The translations under genes were made by a program, and so were the position numbers. Of a DNA stretch of 53,781 nucleotides, positions 1-9,777 are shown one piece after another. The stretch spans positions 1 through 53,781 of the forward strand of contig SVJA01000014.1 in the NCBI GenBank assembly GCA_015069195.1, given 5' to 3'. Within the stretch, counting starts at the first letter, position 1; each line of letters opens with the position of its first letter. The notes beneath the pieces were generated by a model. The model was not told the DNA's origin. It was given only the letters and a program-made list of their open reading frames with translations, and made no database searches. This stretch comes from Oscillospiraceae bacterium (GTDB lineage Bacteria > Bacillota > Clostridia > UBA1212).

Positions 1-807
1 GCTACTTCTGTGGCTTCGCCGACTGCGACTGCAGGCGCTACGCCTGAAAGTACAAAGGATGCTTCTTCTGATATTATTTTAACTGCCGCTCCGACGGTTA
101 AGCCTACTGCGACTCCTGTGCCTACTACATATAAGACTCCGCAGCCGGAAGAACCTGTTAATCCTGAAGCCGGAAAAAACAGTGTTATATATCTTACTTT
201 CGATGACGGCCCGAGTAAAAGAACACCGGAGGTTCTTGATATACTCAAAAGATATAATATAAAGGCAACGTTTTTTATAATTAATTTTGATGATTCGCAG
301 ATCCCGATTCTGCAAAGGATTATTGATGAGGGGCATTCCATCGGCATACACGGATATTCACACGAATACGGAGATATATATAAATCTGAGGCGGCTTTTA
401 TGGAGAATGTTACGAAGCTCAGGAAGAAATTGAATGACAAGCTCGGATATGATACTACTATCATGCGCTTCCCCGGCGGATCTTCGAACAGGGTCAGTGC
501 AAATTACAGTACAGGTATTATGACGAAACTTGTTGTTACGGTACAGAATGAGGGTTACCAATATTTTGATTGGAATGTAGATTCCAGGGATGCCGAAAGA
601 TTTGATGCGGCGGGTATTTTGGACAGCGTAAAGAAAAATACTAAAGGTACACGCAAAACAAATATTGTTTTGATGCACGATAACGGAGACAAACATGACA
701 CGGTAAAGGCATTGCCTAATGTTATCGAGTGGGCAAAAGCAAATGGTTACAGTTTCAGCAATTTAAATGCTTATTCCGAAACCGTACATCATGGTGTATA
801 TAACTGA
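1..807 (+). CDS. Polysaccharide deacetylase (NodB domain), 5' end outside window
   Basis: The frame is open from base 1, so this is the C-terminal 268 residues of a longer protein; the GTG at 10 is only an internal codon. The first ~55 visible residues are a Thr/Pro/Ala-rich linker like that of the lipoprotein at 40139, which suggests a surface-anchored enzyme. A NodB carbohydrate esterase 4 domain follows: TFDDGPS (metal-binding Asp pair), HGYSHEY (His ligands), RFPGGSSNR, FDWNVDSRDA and LMHDNGDK with the late catalytic-type His. By family it removes N-acetyl groups from cell-wall or extracellular glycans; whether the substrate is peptidoglycan or a plant polymer cannot be told. The tsaE gene follows after about 20 bases, but the functional link is probably only positional. 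Confidence 0.9.
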   Translation, partial: ATSVASPTATAGATPESTKDASSDIILTAAPTVKPTATPVPTTYKTPQPEEPVNPEAGKNSVIYLTFDDGPSKRTPEVLDILKRYNIKATFFIINFDDSQIPILQRIIDEGHSIGIHGYSHEYGDIYKSEAAFMENVTKLRKKLNDKLGYDTTIMRFPGGSSNRVSANYSTGIMTKLVVTVQNEGYQYFDWNVDSRDAERFDAAGILDSVKKNTKGTRKTNIVLMHDNGDKHDTVKALPNVIEWAKANGYSFSNLNAYSETVHHGVYN

Positions 808-828
808 GTTTATCAGACGGAGATGTTG

Positions 829-1299
829 ATGTTTAAAAAATATGTTTTTCACACAAAGAACGAGGCGCAGACCACTGCTCTCGGCGAGGCTTTCGGTAAA
901 CTTCTGAAAGCCGGTGATGTCGTAGCTATGGACGGCGACTTGGGCGCCGGGAAAACTCATTTTACATACGGTATAGCAAAGGCTCTCGAGATAGATGAGT
1001 ATATAACAAGCCCCACATTTACGATAGTTAATGAGTACCGAAGCGGTTATATTCCGCTGTTTCACTTTGATGCGTACAGGCTATCTTCTGAGGACGAATT
1101 ATATGACATTGGATACGATGACTACCTCGTACAAAACGGTGTTATTGTCATAGAGTGGGCGATAAATACGGATGGGGTTTTTGATGATAAAACTATAAGA
1201 ATCGAAATACTCCGTATGGATGATGTTTCGGAAAGTGACAGAACGATAAATATTTTTATGGACGAGAGGGCGGATAACATTGTTGATACTGAGTATTGA
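829..1299 (+). CDS. tsaE: tRNA N6-threonylcarbamoyladenosine biosynthesis ATPase TsaE
   Basis: TsaE is the P-loop ATPase that drives the TsaB-TsaD complex in t6A37 formation on ANN-decoding tRNAs. The 156-residue product has the family length, the Walker A motif GDLGAGKT near residue 40, the TSPTFTIVNEY segment, FHFDAYRLSSEDEL and the VIEWA motif. I start at the ATG at 829 because GGAG at 819-822 lies six bases upstream; the ATG at 823 would touch that Shine-Dalgarno. The 3' end overlaps tsaB by 20 bases, so translation is probably coupled. No tsaD is visible in the window and must be elsewhere. Confidence 0.95.
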   Translation: MFKKYVFHTKNEAQTTALGEAFGKLLKAGDVVAMDGDLGAGKTHFTYGIAKALEIDEYITSPTFTIVNEYRSGYIPLFHFDAYRLSSEDELYDIGYDDYLVQNGVIVIEWAINTDGVFDDKTIRIEILRMDDVSESDRTINIFMDERADNIVDTEY

Positions 1300-2014
1300 T
1301 ACTTCCTGTGCTACTGCGGGAGTTTCTTTGACAAAGGACGGTATTGTAATAAGCGAAATATCTGTAAAAGACAAAAATACACACTCGGTAAAGTTGATGC
1401 CTGCCATTGAAATGTTATTCAAGAATGTGGTTATGTCTGTATCAGATATTGACGCAGTCGCCGTTGTAAACGGTCCCGGTTCATATACCGGTCTTAGAAT
1501 AGGTGTATCTGCAGCAAAAGCGATTGCATATTCTGCTGATGTTCCCGTTATAGGTGTAAATACACTTGATTACCTTGCTAAGTCGGCGTTCACTATTGGT
1601 GATGAATATGTTTGCTCTGTGATAGATGCCAGAAATACGCATGTATATTACGGTTTGTATAAGAGTACTATCGTCAATGGTAAAAGGGTTTTGTCGCTTA
1701 TAGATGATTACGGTGCTATGCCGTCTGAGGAGCTTTGCCAAAAAATAAAAGCATTTGAAGCGGGAAAGATAGTTTTTGTCGGTGACGGTGTTTTGGCAAA
1801 CAGAGAGATATATAGTGATTTGCTAGGAGACTGTTATGTAGAAGTTGACAACGGTCTGATGCTCGGTCGTATTTCACAAGCTGCGGCTATTGCCGAGGAA
1901 ATATATCTGAAAGAAAAAGATTTAAAGAAATTTACTGCTACAGAGCTGGATGTATATTATCTGAGAACTCCGAGAATTTCGACACCGAAAAATAAAAATA
2001 CTGCGGAAGGATAA
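1280..2014 (+). CDS. tsaB: tRNA threonylcarbamoyladenosine scaffold protein TsaB
   Basis: TsaB (YeaZ) is the non-catalytic ASKHA-fold partner that holds TsaD and TsaE together for t6A synthesis. The 244-residue product begins with the phosphate-1-like LSIDTSCATAGVSL and contains the diagnostic NGPGSYTGLRIG segment near residue 65, followed by AKAIAYSADVPVIGV. The start is a TTG at 1280 behind GAGAGGG at 1264-1270, inside the end of tsaE; the TTG at 1283 is an equally possible start. The product is slightly longer than average at the C-terminus, which is Lys/Thr/Pro-rich. It sits in the classic tsaE-tsaB-rimI order. Confidence 0.95.
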   Translation: MLILSIDTSCATAGVSLTKDGIVISEISVKDKNTHSVKLMPAIEMLFKNVVMSVSDIDAVAVVNGPGSYTGLRIGVSAAKAIAYSADVPVIGVNTLDYLAKSAFTIGDEYVCSVIDARNTHVYYGLYKSTIVNGKRVLSLIDDYGAMPSEELCQKIKAFEAGKIVFVGDGVLANREIYSDLLGDCYVEVDNGLMLGRISQAAAIAEEIYLKEKDLKKFTATELDVYYLRTPRISTPKNKNTAEG

Positions 2015-2025
2015 CCGATATATTT

Positions 2026-2472
2026 ATGGAAAATATAAAGTATGTAAAACTGAATATTTCTCACTCCGAAGATATCCAAAGAATAGAAGAACTCTGTTTT
2101 AAAGATCCGTGGTCGATTGTTTCGGTGGCGAATGAACTGAAAAACAAAAATTCGTTCTACATCGGTATTGTTGATACCAATGTAGATATTTTAGTCGGTT
2201 ATGCAGTGTTCAGACATATAATTGACGAGGTGGAGGTTTTGCGCGTTGCCGTACGTCCCGAATACAGACGGAACGGTTTTGCCGCTAAGATGATAAAAAA
2301 ACTTGAGTCTGAGTGGCTTGATTACGATATTGAATATGCACGTCTCGAAGTACGGGAAGGTAATTTTGCCGCAAGAGGACTTTACGAATCGTTGGGTTTT
2401 GTTCCGGAATTTATACGAAAAGGTTATTACAGTGACGGCGAGAATGCTGTTTTGATGAAGAAAACATATTGA
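2026..2472 (+). CDS. rimI: Ribosomal protein S18-alanine N-acetyltransferase RimI
   Basis: A 148-residue GNAT acetyltransferase. The acetyl-CoA loop reads VLRVAVRPEYRRNGFAAKMI (about residues 65-84, the R/Q-x-x-G-x-G/A type), preceded by the β4 strand and followed by LEVREGNFAARGLYESLGF, the RimI signature with N and Y positioned to contact substrate. By family it acetylates the N-terminal Ala of S18. Its place directly after tsaB supports RimI over a generic GNAT. The best Shine-Dalgarno (GGAAGG, 2005-2010) is 15 bases from the ATG, longer than ideal, so the N-terminus carries slight uncertainty. Confidence 0.92.
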   Translation: MENIKYVKLNISHSEDIQRIEELCFKDPWSIVSVANELKNKNSFYIGIVDTNVDILVGYAVFRHIIDEVEVLRVAVRPEYRRNGFAAKMIKKLESEWLDYDIEYARLEVREGNFAARGLYESLGFVPEFIRKGYYSDGENAVLMKKTY

Positions 2473-2489
2473 CTTTGCGGAGGTAATTT

Positions 2490-3620
2490 GTGGGAAGTGC
2501 GATCATTTATTCAAAAAAATTAAACGGTAAAGTAATTGCAAGACCGTGTCACGAAACCGGTAATACAGCAATGTTTTTTGCAATGCTTTCTAAGAAACCT
2601 TGCAAAATCGAAAATCTTACCTTTGATGATACGGCCCGCTTTTTACTTGTGGCGGCAGAAGAGGCGGGAATTGTTGCGGAGAAAACCGACAACAGTGTTT
2701 CTTTCACCGGTTCTGATGAGCCGATTGAGCTTTATTACAGATTGACAGAGGGACTTTTTGATGACTATACAGAGATACCTCATACGTTGGTTCCCGGAGA
2801 TTACTTTTTGAGAAGTGACGTTCCCGTTGAGATGCTTATCGGCTTGATTGCGGGCCTTGCAGTGTTGGACGGTGATTCTCATATAGTTCTTACAAATACA
2901 CCGGAGCAAATAAGACGTATAGAGCTTGCGCTTCACATACTAGGTCGTTTCGGTGTGCTTATAGAGATTGCAAACGGAGGAACCGATTATCACATAACAG
3001 GCGGTCAACCACTCGTTGCAGATGTATTTGTTAACGAATCCGATTGGAAACAGGCGGCTTTTTATCTTCTTGCCGATGTAATCGGTGCAAATATAACTGT
3101 AAAAGGCCTTCACGAAAAAACAATACAAAGCGGAATTTTGGTACTGAATCCTTTGAAACGAATGGGTGCAAGATTTACGGATACTGCCGACGGAATGATA
3201 ACACACGTAAATTACGACGGATTATTTGCGGTAAATGCAGATGCTTTTGAATGTCCTGAAATGCTTCCTGTAGTAATGGCGGCGGCAACTGTTGCAGACG
3301 GAACTACTGTTATAAAAGAATTCAACGGTCTTGATACAAAGGCGTATGAAACTGCAGTAAATATGCGTGATGAACTGGTAAAACTCGGTGCAAACATTGT
3401 TATCAATGACAACAGTATGATAATAACCGGTAAAAAGAAAATAAGAGGAGGTGCGCGAGTATCCGGTCACGGTGATATAGTAAGTTCACTTGCGTTACTT
3501 GCTCTTGCGGTTCGATGTGAAAAAGCGCTTATTATTAATGACTTTGAAAAGTTTGAAGAAATGTATCCCGGATTTATAGCAGAGTATAAAGAACTCGGCG
3601 GTTGTATCGGAAACTTTTAA
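2490..3620 (+). CDS. Degenerate EPSP-synthase (AroA)-like protein, probably not catalytic
   Basis: Starts at GTG 2490 with GGAGG at 2479-2483. The 376 residues align end to end with clostridial AroA: VPGDYFLRSDVP, then ESDWKQAAFYLLADVIG, LKRMGA, GTTVIKEFNGL and the C-terminal YPGFIAEYKELGG. Yet the active site appears lost. The PxSKSxSxR segment reads PCHETGNTAM; about 45 residues carrying the NAGTAMR and RPM motifs are missing before VPGDYF; SSQ reads PVE; the catalytic Asp position is Glu (PEMLP); DHR-type residues read GDI; and the C-terminal Lys is absent. It is therefore likely a pseudoenzyme or an enzyme of different specificity, although automatic annotation would probably name it aroA. 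It is the last gene of the t6A-rimI operon, before a strong terminator. No other shikimate gene is nearby. Confidence 0.75.
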   Translation: MGSAIIYSKKLNGKVIARPCHETGNTAMFFAMLSKKPCKIENLTFDDTARFLLVAAEEAGIVAEKTDNSVSFTGSDEPIELYYRLTEGLFDDYTEIPHTLVPGDYFLRSDVPVEMLIGLIAGLAVLDGDSHIVLTNTPEQIRRIELALHILGRFGVLIEIANGGTDYHITGGQPLVADVFVNESDWKQAAFYLLADVIGANITVKGLHEKTIQSGILVLNPLKRMGARFTDTADGMITHVNYDGLFAVNADAFECPEMLPVVMAAATVADGTTVIKEFNGLDTKAYETAVNMRDELVKLGANIVINDNSMIITGKKKIRGGARVSGHGDIVSSLALLALAVRCEKALIINDFEKFEEMYPGFIAEYKELGGCIGNF

Positions 3621-3634
3621 AAGAACCCGGGAGA

Positions 3635-3701
3635 GTCAACCAAAATTCCTGGTTTAGGCTTTTGCCTAAACCAGGAATTTTGGTTGGCACTCCGTTTTTT
3701 T
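3635..3701 (+). terminator. Strong intrinsic terminator with 25-bp stem
   Basis: A perfect 23-bp inverted repeat (3637-3659 and 3664-3686), extended by G-C and U·G pairs, closes a four-base T loop. T7 follows at 3695-3701. It ends the tsaE-tsaB-rimI-aroA-like operon and faces the end of the minus-strand DUF308 gene, so it may stop both transcripts. Confidence 0.9.
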
Positions 3702-3723
3702 CGGGTATTATAGAGAGTGTTTT

Positions 3724-4314
3724 TTAGTCTGCCAGTTCGTTTGTATCCTTTTTTTCTGCAACTTCCGCCGGCGCCGGATTACCTTTCTTTTCAAATATGA
3801 TGGTGACGATGTCGAGAATAGATTCTGCAATGAGAACTATGCCTGCAAAGATCCAGAGTCCTGCTGTTGTTGCGAAAGGATTATTGATAATGATGACAGC
3901 GCAGATTATGGAAACCGCTGCACTGATAAGTGCCAAAAACCATTTTTTGTTTCTCTTGCGGAGCATATCACATGTGAGTTGTACTTTGCTGAGACCGGTT
4001 ACAAGAATAACTACGCCGTATATGAGAGTGAGTGCTGATACTGCCGCCACAATCCAACCAGCCTTTATAACACAGAATATTCCGGCGAGCAATGCCAAGA
4101 GACCTATTGTGAGATATTGACTGCCTGCGGCTTCTTCTACGTTTGTTTTGAAGTATTTTACTGCATTTATGAGTCCGAGAAGGATGAGTATTGCACCTGC
4201 TGCAATGATGATACCTTTAGCAAATTCTACGGGCTTCATAAGTAACAAAACACCTACAAGAATTTCGAATAAGCATAAAATGATGCTGCTGAGACTGTTC
4301 TTAAGTTTTTTCAT
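3724..4314 (-). CDS. DUF308 (HdeD-like) integral membrane protein
   Basis: A 196-residue protein with six hydrophobic segments in three pairs of roughly 20 residues, for example LSSIILCLFEILVGVLLLM and GIIIAAGAILILLGLI, each pair repeating the short-loop DUF308 pattern, with a charged C-terminal tail (EKKGNPAPAEVAEKK). The family function is unknown; E. coli HdeD is linked to acid stress. The start is set by GGAGGA just upstream of the ATG. It lies downstream of the NYN gene on the same strand with about 70 bases between and converges on the tsaE operon. Confidence 0.85.
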   Translation of the reverse strand: MKKLKNSLSSIILCLFEILVGVLLLMKPVEFAKGIIIAAGAILILLGLINAVKYFKTNVEEAAGSQYLTIGLLALLAGIFCVIKAGWIVAAVSALTLIYGVVILVTGLSKVQLTCDMLRKRNKKWFLALISAAVSIICAVIIINNPFATTAGLWIFAGIVLIAESILDIVTIIFEKKGNPAPAEVAEKKDTNELAD

Positions 4315-4383
4315 AATGTCCTCCGAATAAATTTAGTGTTGTACAAACCTTGTTAAGAGAAAACAGATTTTGTTACGGTATTG

Positions 4384-5208
4384 TCAGTTGTTGAAAATTG
4401 AAGTTTTTAACCAAAGTCCGTCCTTTTCTATCAAAGTCCAGTTCGGTTCTAATATTCGTATCTGTTCATGCCGGCGGATATTCTTTGTAAGTTGTGTTAT
4501 GTAGCCGTCATTTATAAGCTCCGATAAAAGTTGTTTTATAGTGTCGAATTCTACATCGTGCATACTTGCAACCGTTTCTGCGGTTTTGCGGAAAGTAGGG
4601 TAGATGTCACGTTGCTCTTTAATGTTTTTCAGATATGTGAAAAGCATATTGTAATAGGGCGCGTTCAGTTCGAACTCAAGTGGGATTTCTCTTACCCATG
4701 ATACGTTTTTTATAAGTGTGCTGCTTATGCCGCCTTGCACACCGTAAATTCCGACTTCTTTGTGACAGAAATTTTTCAGGAAAGCGCAAACCGATGAAAA
4801 GTGACCATCACCCGTGAATATTATAAATGTGTTTATGTCCTCGCGGGAGAGTGCTTTTTGGTAAATGTTATCGAGAATGATAAAATCCGTGAAATCTTTT
4901 TTGTAGTGTGCATCCGGATTATATGTATCAATTATAGAGTTTGTCACTGTACGGATACGTTTAATTTCTTTTTCTTTATCACGAAATTTTGAAAAGTTTG
5001 CAAAGAAAATAACTTCTTTTAAGTCGCATTTTTTCTGAACTTCTCTAAGCCACATATGAATGTCAGGTTTCCGACCGTACATCTTTTCGAGTGCTATATA
5101 CCAATGCTCATAGTCGATAAATGCAATACCCATCGGCAGTTCTTTCTTTTTTGAAAAAATATTTTTAAAAGAATAAAAAAGTCCTGTGCGTTTGCTTGCT
5201 TTTGGCAT
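4384..5208 (-). CDS. NYN/LabA-type PIN-like nuclease-domain protein with winged-helix tail
   Basis: A 274-residue protein. I start at the ATG at 5208 because GGAGGTG stands five bases upstream; a longer frame to 5256 lacks a ribosome site. Residues ~25-170 form a NYN (LabA/DUF88) domain with the expected acidic positions: AFIDYEHW, then FTDFIILDNIY and FTGDGHFSSVCAFL. The family binds or cleaves RNA with Mg2+, but the target here is unknown. The C-terminal ~100 residues (YLKNIKEQRDIYPTFRKT to LLSELINDGYI) read as a winged helix, a plausible nucleic-acid-binding module. A basic stretch precedes the NYN domain (KNIFSKKKEL). No partner gene is evident; it lies downstream of the two-component system on the same strand. 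Confidence 0.8.
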   Translation of the reverse strand: MPKASKRTGLFYSFKNIFSKKKELPMGIAFIDYEHWYIALEKMYGRKPDIHMWLREVQKKCDLKEVIFFANFSKFRDKEKEIKRIRTVTNSIIDTYNPDAHYKKDFTDFIILDNIYQKALSREDINTFIIFTGDGHFSSVCAFLKNFCHKEVGIYGVQGGISSTLIKNVSWVREIPLEFELNAPYYNMLFTYLKNIKEQRDIYPTFRKTAETVASMHDVEFDTIKQLLSELINDGYITQLTKNIRRHEQIRILEPNWTLIEKDGLWLKTSIFNN

Positions 5209-5219
5209 TCGTTCACCTC

Positions 5220-5236
5220 CGGTAAAAAATTTACCG
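5220..5236 (-). promoter_or_regulatory. Small palindrome overlapping the NYN gene ribosome-binding region
   Basis: Seven-base arms (CGGTAAA / TTTACCG) around three A residues abut the GGAGG of the gene starting at 5208. It could be an operator or an mRNA hairpin affecting initiation. It is short and AT-rich, so chance is possible. Confidence 0.35.
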
Positions 5237-5318
5237 TAACAATATTCAGTTAACAAGGTTCGTATATTTCATATTATACTAAAAATACATCATTTGTGCA
5301 ATTTTGTATTATCGGTTT

Positions 5319-6566
5319 TCAACTGTGCTTCGTTTTTTTTGTATACTGTTTGTGAAAAGTTACCGTGAACATAGTTCCTTTTTCAACGGAACTTTTTACA
5401 CATATTATCGCACGGTGCTCATCAACAATTGTTTTTGCTATGGCAAGACCGAGACCGTAACCGCCTTCTTTTCTTGCACGTGATGAGTCAACTCGGTAAA
5501 ATCTATCAAAAATGTGTCTGATTTTTTCGGGTGGAATGGCGGCGTCTGTTGTATTTCTGACAAAAAGTTTCACCTTGCCTTGCTTTGAAGTAAGTTTTAC
5601 TGAAACAGTGCCGTTTTCGTTTGCGTACTTTATGGCATTGTCAATTAAAATTACTACCAGCTGGTGAAGTTTCTTTTCATCACCGATTATTTTTATGTCT
5701 GGTTCTATGTCACTTGTAAGAGTTTTGTTTTTTTCATATGCAACCGATTCGAGCGGCAGAACGCTGTCCCATACAACATCCGAAAGTGATACAACTGTTT
5801 TTATATCCTGCTTTGTACCGCTGTCATTCCTTGCAAGAAATATCATATTGTTGAGGAGATCTGTCATCCTTTGCGCTTCGTCTTTTATATAACCAAGCCA
5901 TTTTTGTTGACTTGCAACAGTTTCTTCGGAGTGAGAAGCAATAATATCCGTGTTTGCCGAAATTATTGTAATAGGCGTTTTTAATTCATGCGATGCGTCA
6001 GCAATAAAAAGCATTTGCTGTTGCATAGAATTTTTAATCGGAGATAACAGCCACTTTGAGAGAATGTATGAAATTATGAAAAATGCACACAGACAGCCTG
6101 ATGAAACAAAAAGAAATGTTTTGAGCAGGGAAGCAAGCGTTGCTTTTTCTATGGAGCGGTCGGCAAACATTATCACGGTGTTGTTCTGAACGGATTTTTT
6201 CATATATCTCAGGTCGCCGTTCATTGTGATACCTTTGTCGTCCTCGCTGTTAAAGCAATCGGTCAGATGTTTCAAAAATGCCGCCTCGTCGTTTATCTTT
6301 ACGTTTTCACCGTGGAATTTTACTATTTTACCTTCGCTGTTTATCATAACGTAGAAAGTGAATATCGCAGAAACATTGTCTTTTGCGTCGGAGTAGAACG
6401 GCGGAGAAACTTCTTTGCCTGCAAGTGTGTTGAGCATTGCTTCTTCGCTGTCTTCTATAAGCTGATATTGTGTGTTTGTATAAGTCGCGGTAAAAGCAAT
6501 AGCCATAATGAGTGTCATAAGGCACATAAGTATCGCTATAAACTTTATTTGCATCTTCTTCAGCAT
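5319..6566 (-). CDS. Two-component sensor histidine kinase
   Basis: A 415-residue membrane kinase. Transmembrane helix 1 spans residues ~7-28 and helix 2 ~148-172, enclosing an extracytoplasmic sensor region of ~120 residues. HisKA carries the phosphoacceptor in FIADASHELKTPIT (His193). HATPase_c has the N box (LIDNAIKYANENG), the F box region (IFDRFYRVDSSRARKEGG) and the G2 box (YGLGLAIAKTI). The start is one base past the regulator stop, behind GAGGG. By family it autophosphorylates and passes phosphate to the OmpR-type regulator encoded just upstream. The signal is unknown; the sensor region resembles no domain I can name. Confidence 0.93.
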   Translation of the reverse strand: MLKKMQIKFIAILMCLMTLIMAIAFTATYTNTQYQLIEDSEEAMLNTLAGKEVSPPFYSDAKDNVSAIFTFYVMINSEGKIVKFHGENVKINDEAAFLKHLTDCFNSEDDKGITMNGDLRYMKKSVQNNTVIMFADRSIEKATLASLLKTFLFVSSGCLCAFFIISYILSKWLLSPIKNSMQQQMLFIADASHELKTPITIISANTDIIASHSEETVASQQKWLGYIKDEAQRMTDLLNNMIFLARNDSGTKQDIKTVVSLSDVVWDSVLPLESVAYEKNKTLTSDIEPDIKIIGDEKKLHQLVVILIDNAIKYANENGTVSVKLTSKQGKVKLFVRNTTDAAIPPEKIRHIFDRFYRVDSSRARKEGGYGLGLAIAKTIVDEHRAIICVKSSVEKGTMFTVTFHKQYTKKTKHS

Positions 6567-6567
6567 A

Positions 6568-7245
6568 TTAACCCTCTTTGTATTCTAAATAATAACCGAC
6601 TTTTCTTATCGTGGAAATTGTAACTTTTGAACCGAGATAGAGCAATTTTTTTCTCAGAAAAGAAATGTATGCTTCTACATTGTTGTCCCATGCGTCTTCG
6701 TCATCTCTCCATATTTTTGAAAGTAACGAATCTTTTGAAACCACTATCTTTGAGTTTACCATAAGAATTCGCATAACTTCAAATTCTTTGTAGCCGAGAT
6801 GCAATGATTTTGCACCGCATTCCAAAGTGTAGGTGGATAGGTTGAGAGTGATATCTCCGAATTTAAGTGTATCTAATACAACGTCGCCCTGCCTTCTGAG
6901 CAATGCGCGTATTCTCGCCATAAGTTCGTCTTTCGAAAACGGTTTGGTAAGATAATCGTCAGCACCGCTGTCCAGTCCGCGTATTATGTCATCCGTGGTG
7001 TCTTTTGCCGTCAGGAGTATAACCGGAGTTTTATTGTTCTCTTTGCGCATCTTTTTTACAACATCAAAGCCGTTCATTTTCGGCATCATAACGTCCATCA
7101 CGACAACATCGTAATTTCCGCTCATCGCATAGTCAAATCCGTCTTCTCCGTCATAAACAACATCCGCCGTGAATTTGTTACTCTTCATAATCTCTCCGAG
7201 AGCATCGGCAAGATGTACTTCGTCCTCAACAATCAAAACTCTCAT
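6568..7245 (-). CDS. OmpR/PhoB-family response regulator
   Basis: A 225-residue regulator. I start at the ATG at 7245 because AGGAGG lies seven bases upstream and the receiver begins MRVLIVEDE. The receiver has the acidic pair (ED), phospho-acceptor Asp51 (MDVMMPKMNG), Thr79 (LLTAKD) and Lys101 (LTKPF). Residues ~130-222 are a winged-helix Trans_reg_C domain (GYKEFEVMRILM, WDNNVEAYISFLRKKL, TIRKVGYYLE). It pairs with the histidine kinase that follows without a gap. It diverges from pta across a ~250-bp intergenic region, so control of pta-ackA or of itself is possible but not shown. Confidence 0.95.
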   Translation of the reverse strand: MRVLIVEDEVHLADALGEIMKSNKFTADVVYDGEDGFDYAMSGNYDVVVMDVMMPKMNGFDVVKKMRKENNKTPVILLTAKDTTDDIIRGLDSGADDYLTKPFSKDELMARIRALLRRQGDVVLDTLKFGDITLNLSTYTLECGAKSLHLGYKEFEVMRILMVNSKIVVSKDSLLSKIWRDDEDAWDNNVEAYISFLRKKLLYLGSKVTISTIRKVGYYLEYKEG

Positions 7246-7284
7246 AGATGAACCTCCTGACAAATAATCAAGTATCACATATAT

Positions 7285-7313
7285 GTATAATGCTATTTTA
7301 ACATTATTTACAA
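7285..7313 (-). promoter_or_regulatory. Candidate promoter for the two-component operon
   Basis: On the minus strand TTGTAA (7313-7308) is followed after 17 bases by TTATAC (7290-7285), with an overlapping TATACA one base on. It is about 40 bases upstream of the regulator start. The match is moderate. Confidence 0.45.
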
Positions 7314-7440
7314 TTTATTAAAGAGGATAAACGAAGAAACTGAAAAAAGGCTTAAGGAAAGTGCTAAAAAATGCAAAAGTGAACTTGTAATATTTACAAG
7401 AAAAAGGTACAATGAAAAAGTATTGTGAGATTTGATTGTT

Positions 7441-7469
7441 TAGACCTTGCATACATTAGAAATTATAAT
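7441..7469 (+). promoter_or_regulatory. Candidate sigma-A promoter for pta-ackA
   Basis: TAGACC (4 of 6 to TTGACA), 17-base spacer, perfect TATAAT at 7464-7469, 30 bases before the pta start. Confidence 0.65.
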
Positions 7470-7498
7470 AATTGTTGTTGAAAGGCGGCGCTGAATAA

Positions 7499-8488
<990 letters not shown>

Positions 8489-8558
8489 TTGACGCCCTTA
8501 ACAACCGTTTGAAAATACATTTTATAAATTGATTTTAATTCAGGGAGGTTTTTTGCTA

Positions 8559-9758
8559 ATGAATATTTTGGTAATTAACTGCGGAAGCTCTTCTCTTAAA
8601 TATCAGCTTATCGATACTGATACAGAGAAAGTTCTTGCAAAAGGTCTTTGCGAAAGAATCGGAATAAACGATTCAGTACTTAATCACACACCTAACGGTG
8701 GTGAGAAAGTTGTTATAAAAGTTGATATGCCGAACCACAAGACTGCTATCGAGCAGGTTATCAAAGCTCTTACAGACAAGGAAATCGGTGTTATCGGAAG
8801 CCTTGAGGAAATTGCTGCTATCGGACACAGAGTAGTTCACGGCGGTGAAAAGTTTGCTTCATCAGTTCCAATTACAGACGAGGTTATGAAGGCACTTGAC
8901 GAATGTACTCCTTTGGCACCTCTTCACAATCCTCCGAACATCATCGGTATAAATGCTTGCACAGAGGCTATGCCGGGAGTTCCGCAGGTAGGTGTATTTG
9001 ACACAGCTTATCATCAGACTATGCCTAAGCACGCTTACATGTATGCGCTTCCGTATGAGTACTACGAAAAATACGGTATCAGAAAGTACGGTTTCCACGG
9101 AACATCACATAAGTTCGTTGCAGAGCAGGCTGCCAAGATGCTCAACAAGCCTCTTGAGGAACTCAAAATCATCACTTGCCACGTCGGAAGCGGCGCAAGT
9201 ATTGCAGCTATAAAGTACGGTAAGAGTGTTGATACTACAATGGGATTCACTCCCCTTGACGGACTTGTAATGGGTACACGTTGCGGTACAATCGACCCTG
9301 CAGTTCCGCTCTTTATTATGGATCAGGAAAATCTCACAACTGACCAGATGAGTGCTATTATGAACAAGAAGTCAGGTGTACTCGGTATCAGCGGTGTAAG
9401 TGCAGATACACGTGATGTATGGGCTGCAGCTAAAGCAGGCGACGAGAAAGCTATCCTTGCAAGAGATATGTTCTTCTACCGCATAAGAGGTTATATCGGA
9501 CGTTACATCGCAGCTATGAACGGTGCTGACGCTATCGTATTCACTGCAGGTGTAGGCGAAAATGATGTAGGTTCCAGAGCTCTTATGTGTCAGGATCTTG
9601 ACTTCCTCGGAATAAAGATGGATCCCGAAAAGAACGAAGCTGCAAGAGCCATCGAGTATGATATCTCCGCAGAAGATTCAAAGATCAAACTTCTCGTTGT
9701 TCCTACAAACGAGGAACTTGCTATCGCAAGAGAGACTTTGAAGCTTATAAAAAAATAA
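8559..9758 (+). CDS. ackA: Acetate kinase
   Basis: A 399-residue cytosolic kinase turning acetyl phosphate and ADP into acetate and ATP. The ASKHA-fold signatures are clear: [15 protein letters not shown] at the N-terminus, [11 protein letters not shown] (~85-95), [10 protein letters not shown] (~140-150), [11 protein letters not shown] (~165-176), [10 protein letters not shown] (~200-210) and FTAGVGEND (~322-330). The start is the ATG at 8559 behind GGGAGG at 8543-8548; upstream in-frame codons lack a ribosome site. It forms an operon with pta. Confidence 0.97.
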   Translation: MNILVINCGSSSLKYQLIDTDTEKVLAKGLCERIGINDSVLNHTPNGGEKVVIKVDMPNHKTAIEQVIKALTDKEIGVIGSLEEIAAIGHRVVHGGEKFASSVPITDEVMKALDECTPLAPLHNPPNIIGINACTEAMPGVPQVGVFDTAYHQTMPKHAYMYALPYEYYEKYGIRKYGFHGTSHKFVAEQAAKMLNKPLEELKIITCHVGSGASIAAIKYGKSVDTTMGFTPLDGLVMGTRCGTIDPAVPLFIMDQENLTTDQMSAIMNKKSGVLGISGVSADTRDVWAAAKAGDEKAILARDMFFYRIRGYIGRYIAAMNGADAIVFTAGVGENDVGSRALMCQDLDFLGIKMDPEKNEAARAIEYDISAEDSKIKLLVVPTNEELAIARETLKLIKK

Positions 9759-9777
9759 TATTGAATTGATTTGATGT

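Noticed and set aside
7321-7440. Small coding gene or RNA in the pta upstream region
   Set aside because: The stretch is A-rich and without a ribosome site, a clear frame or a stable hairpin.
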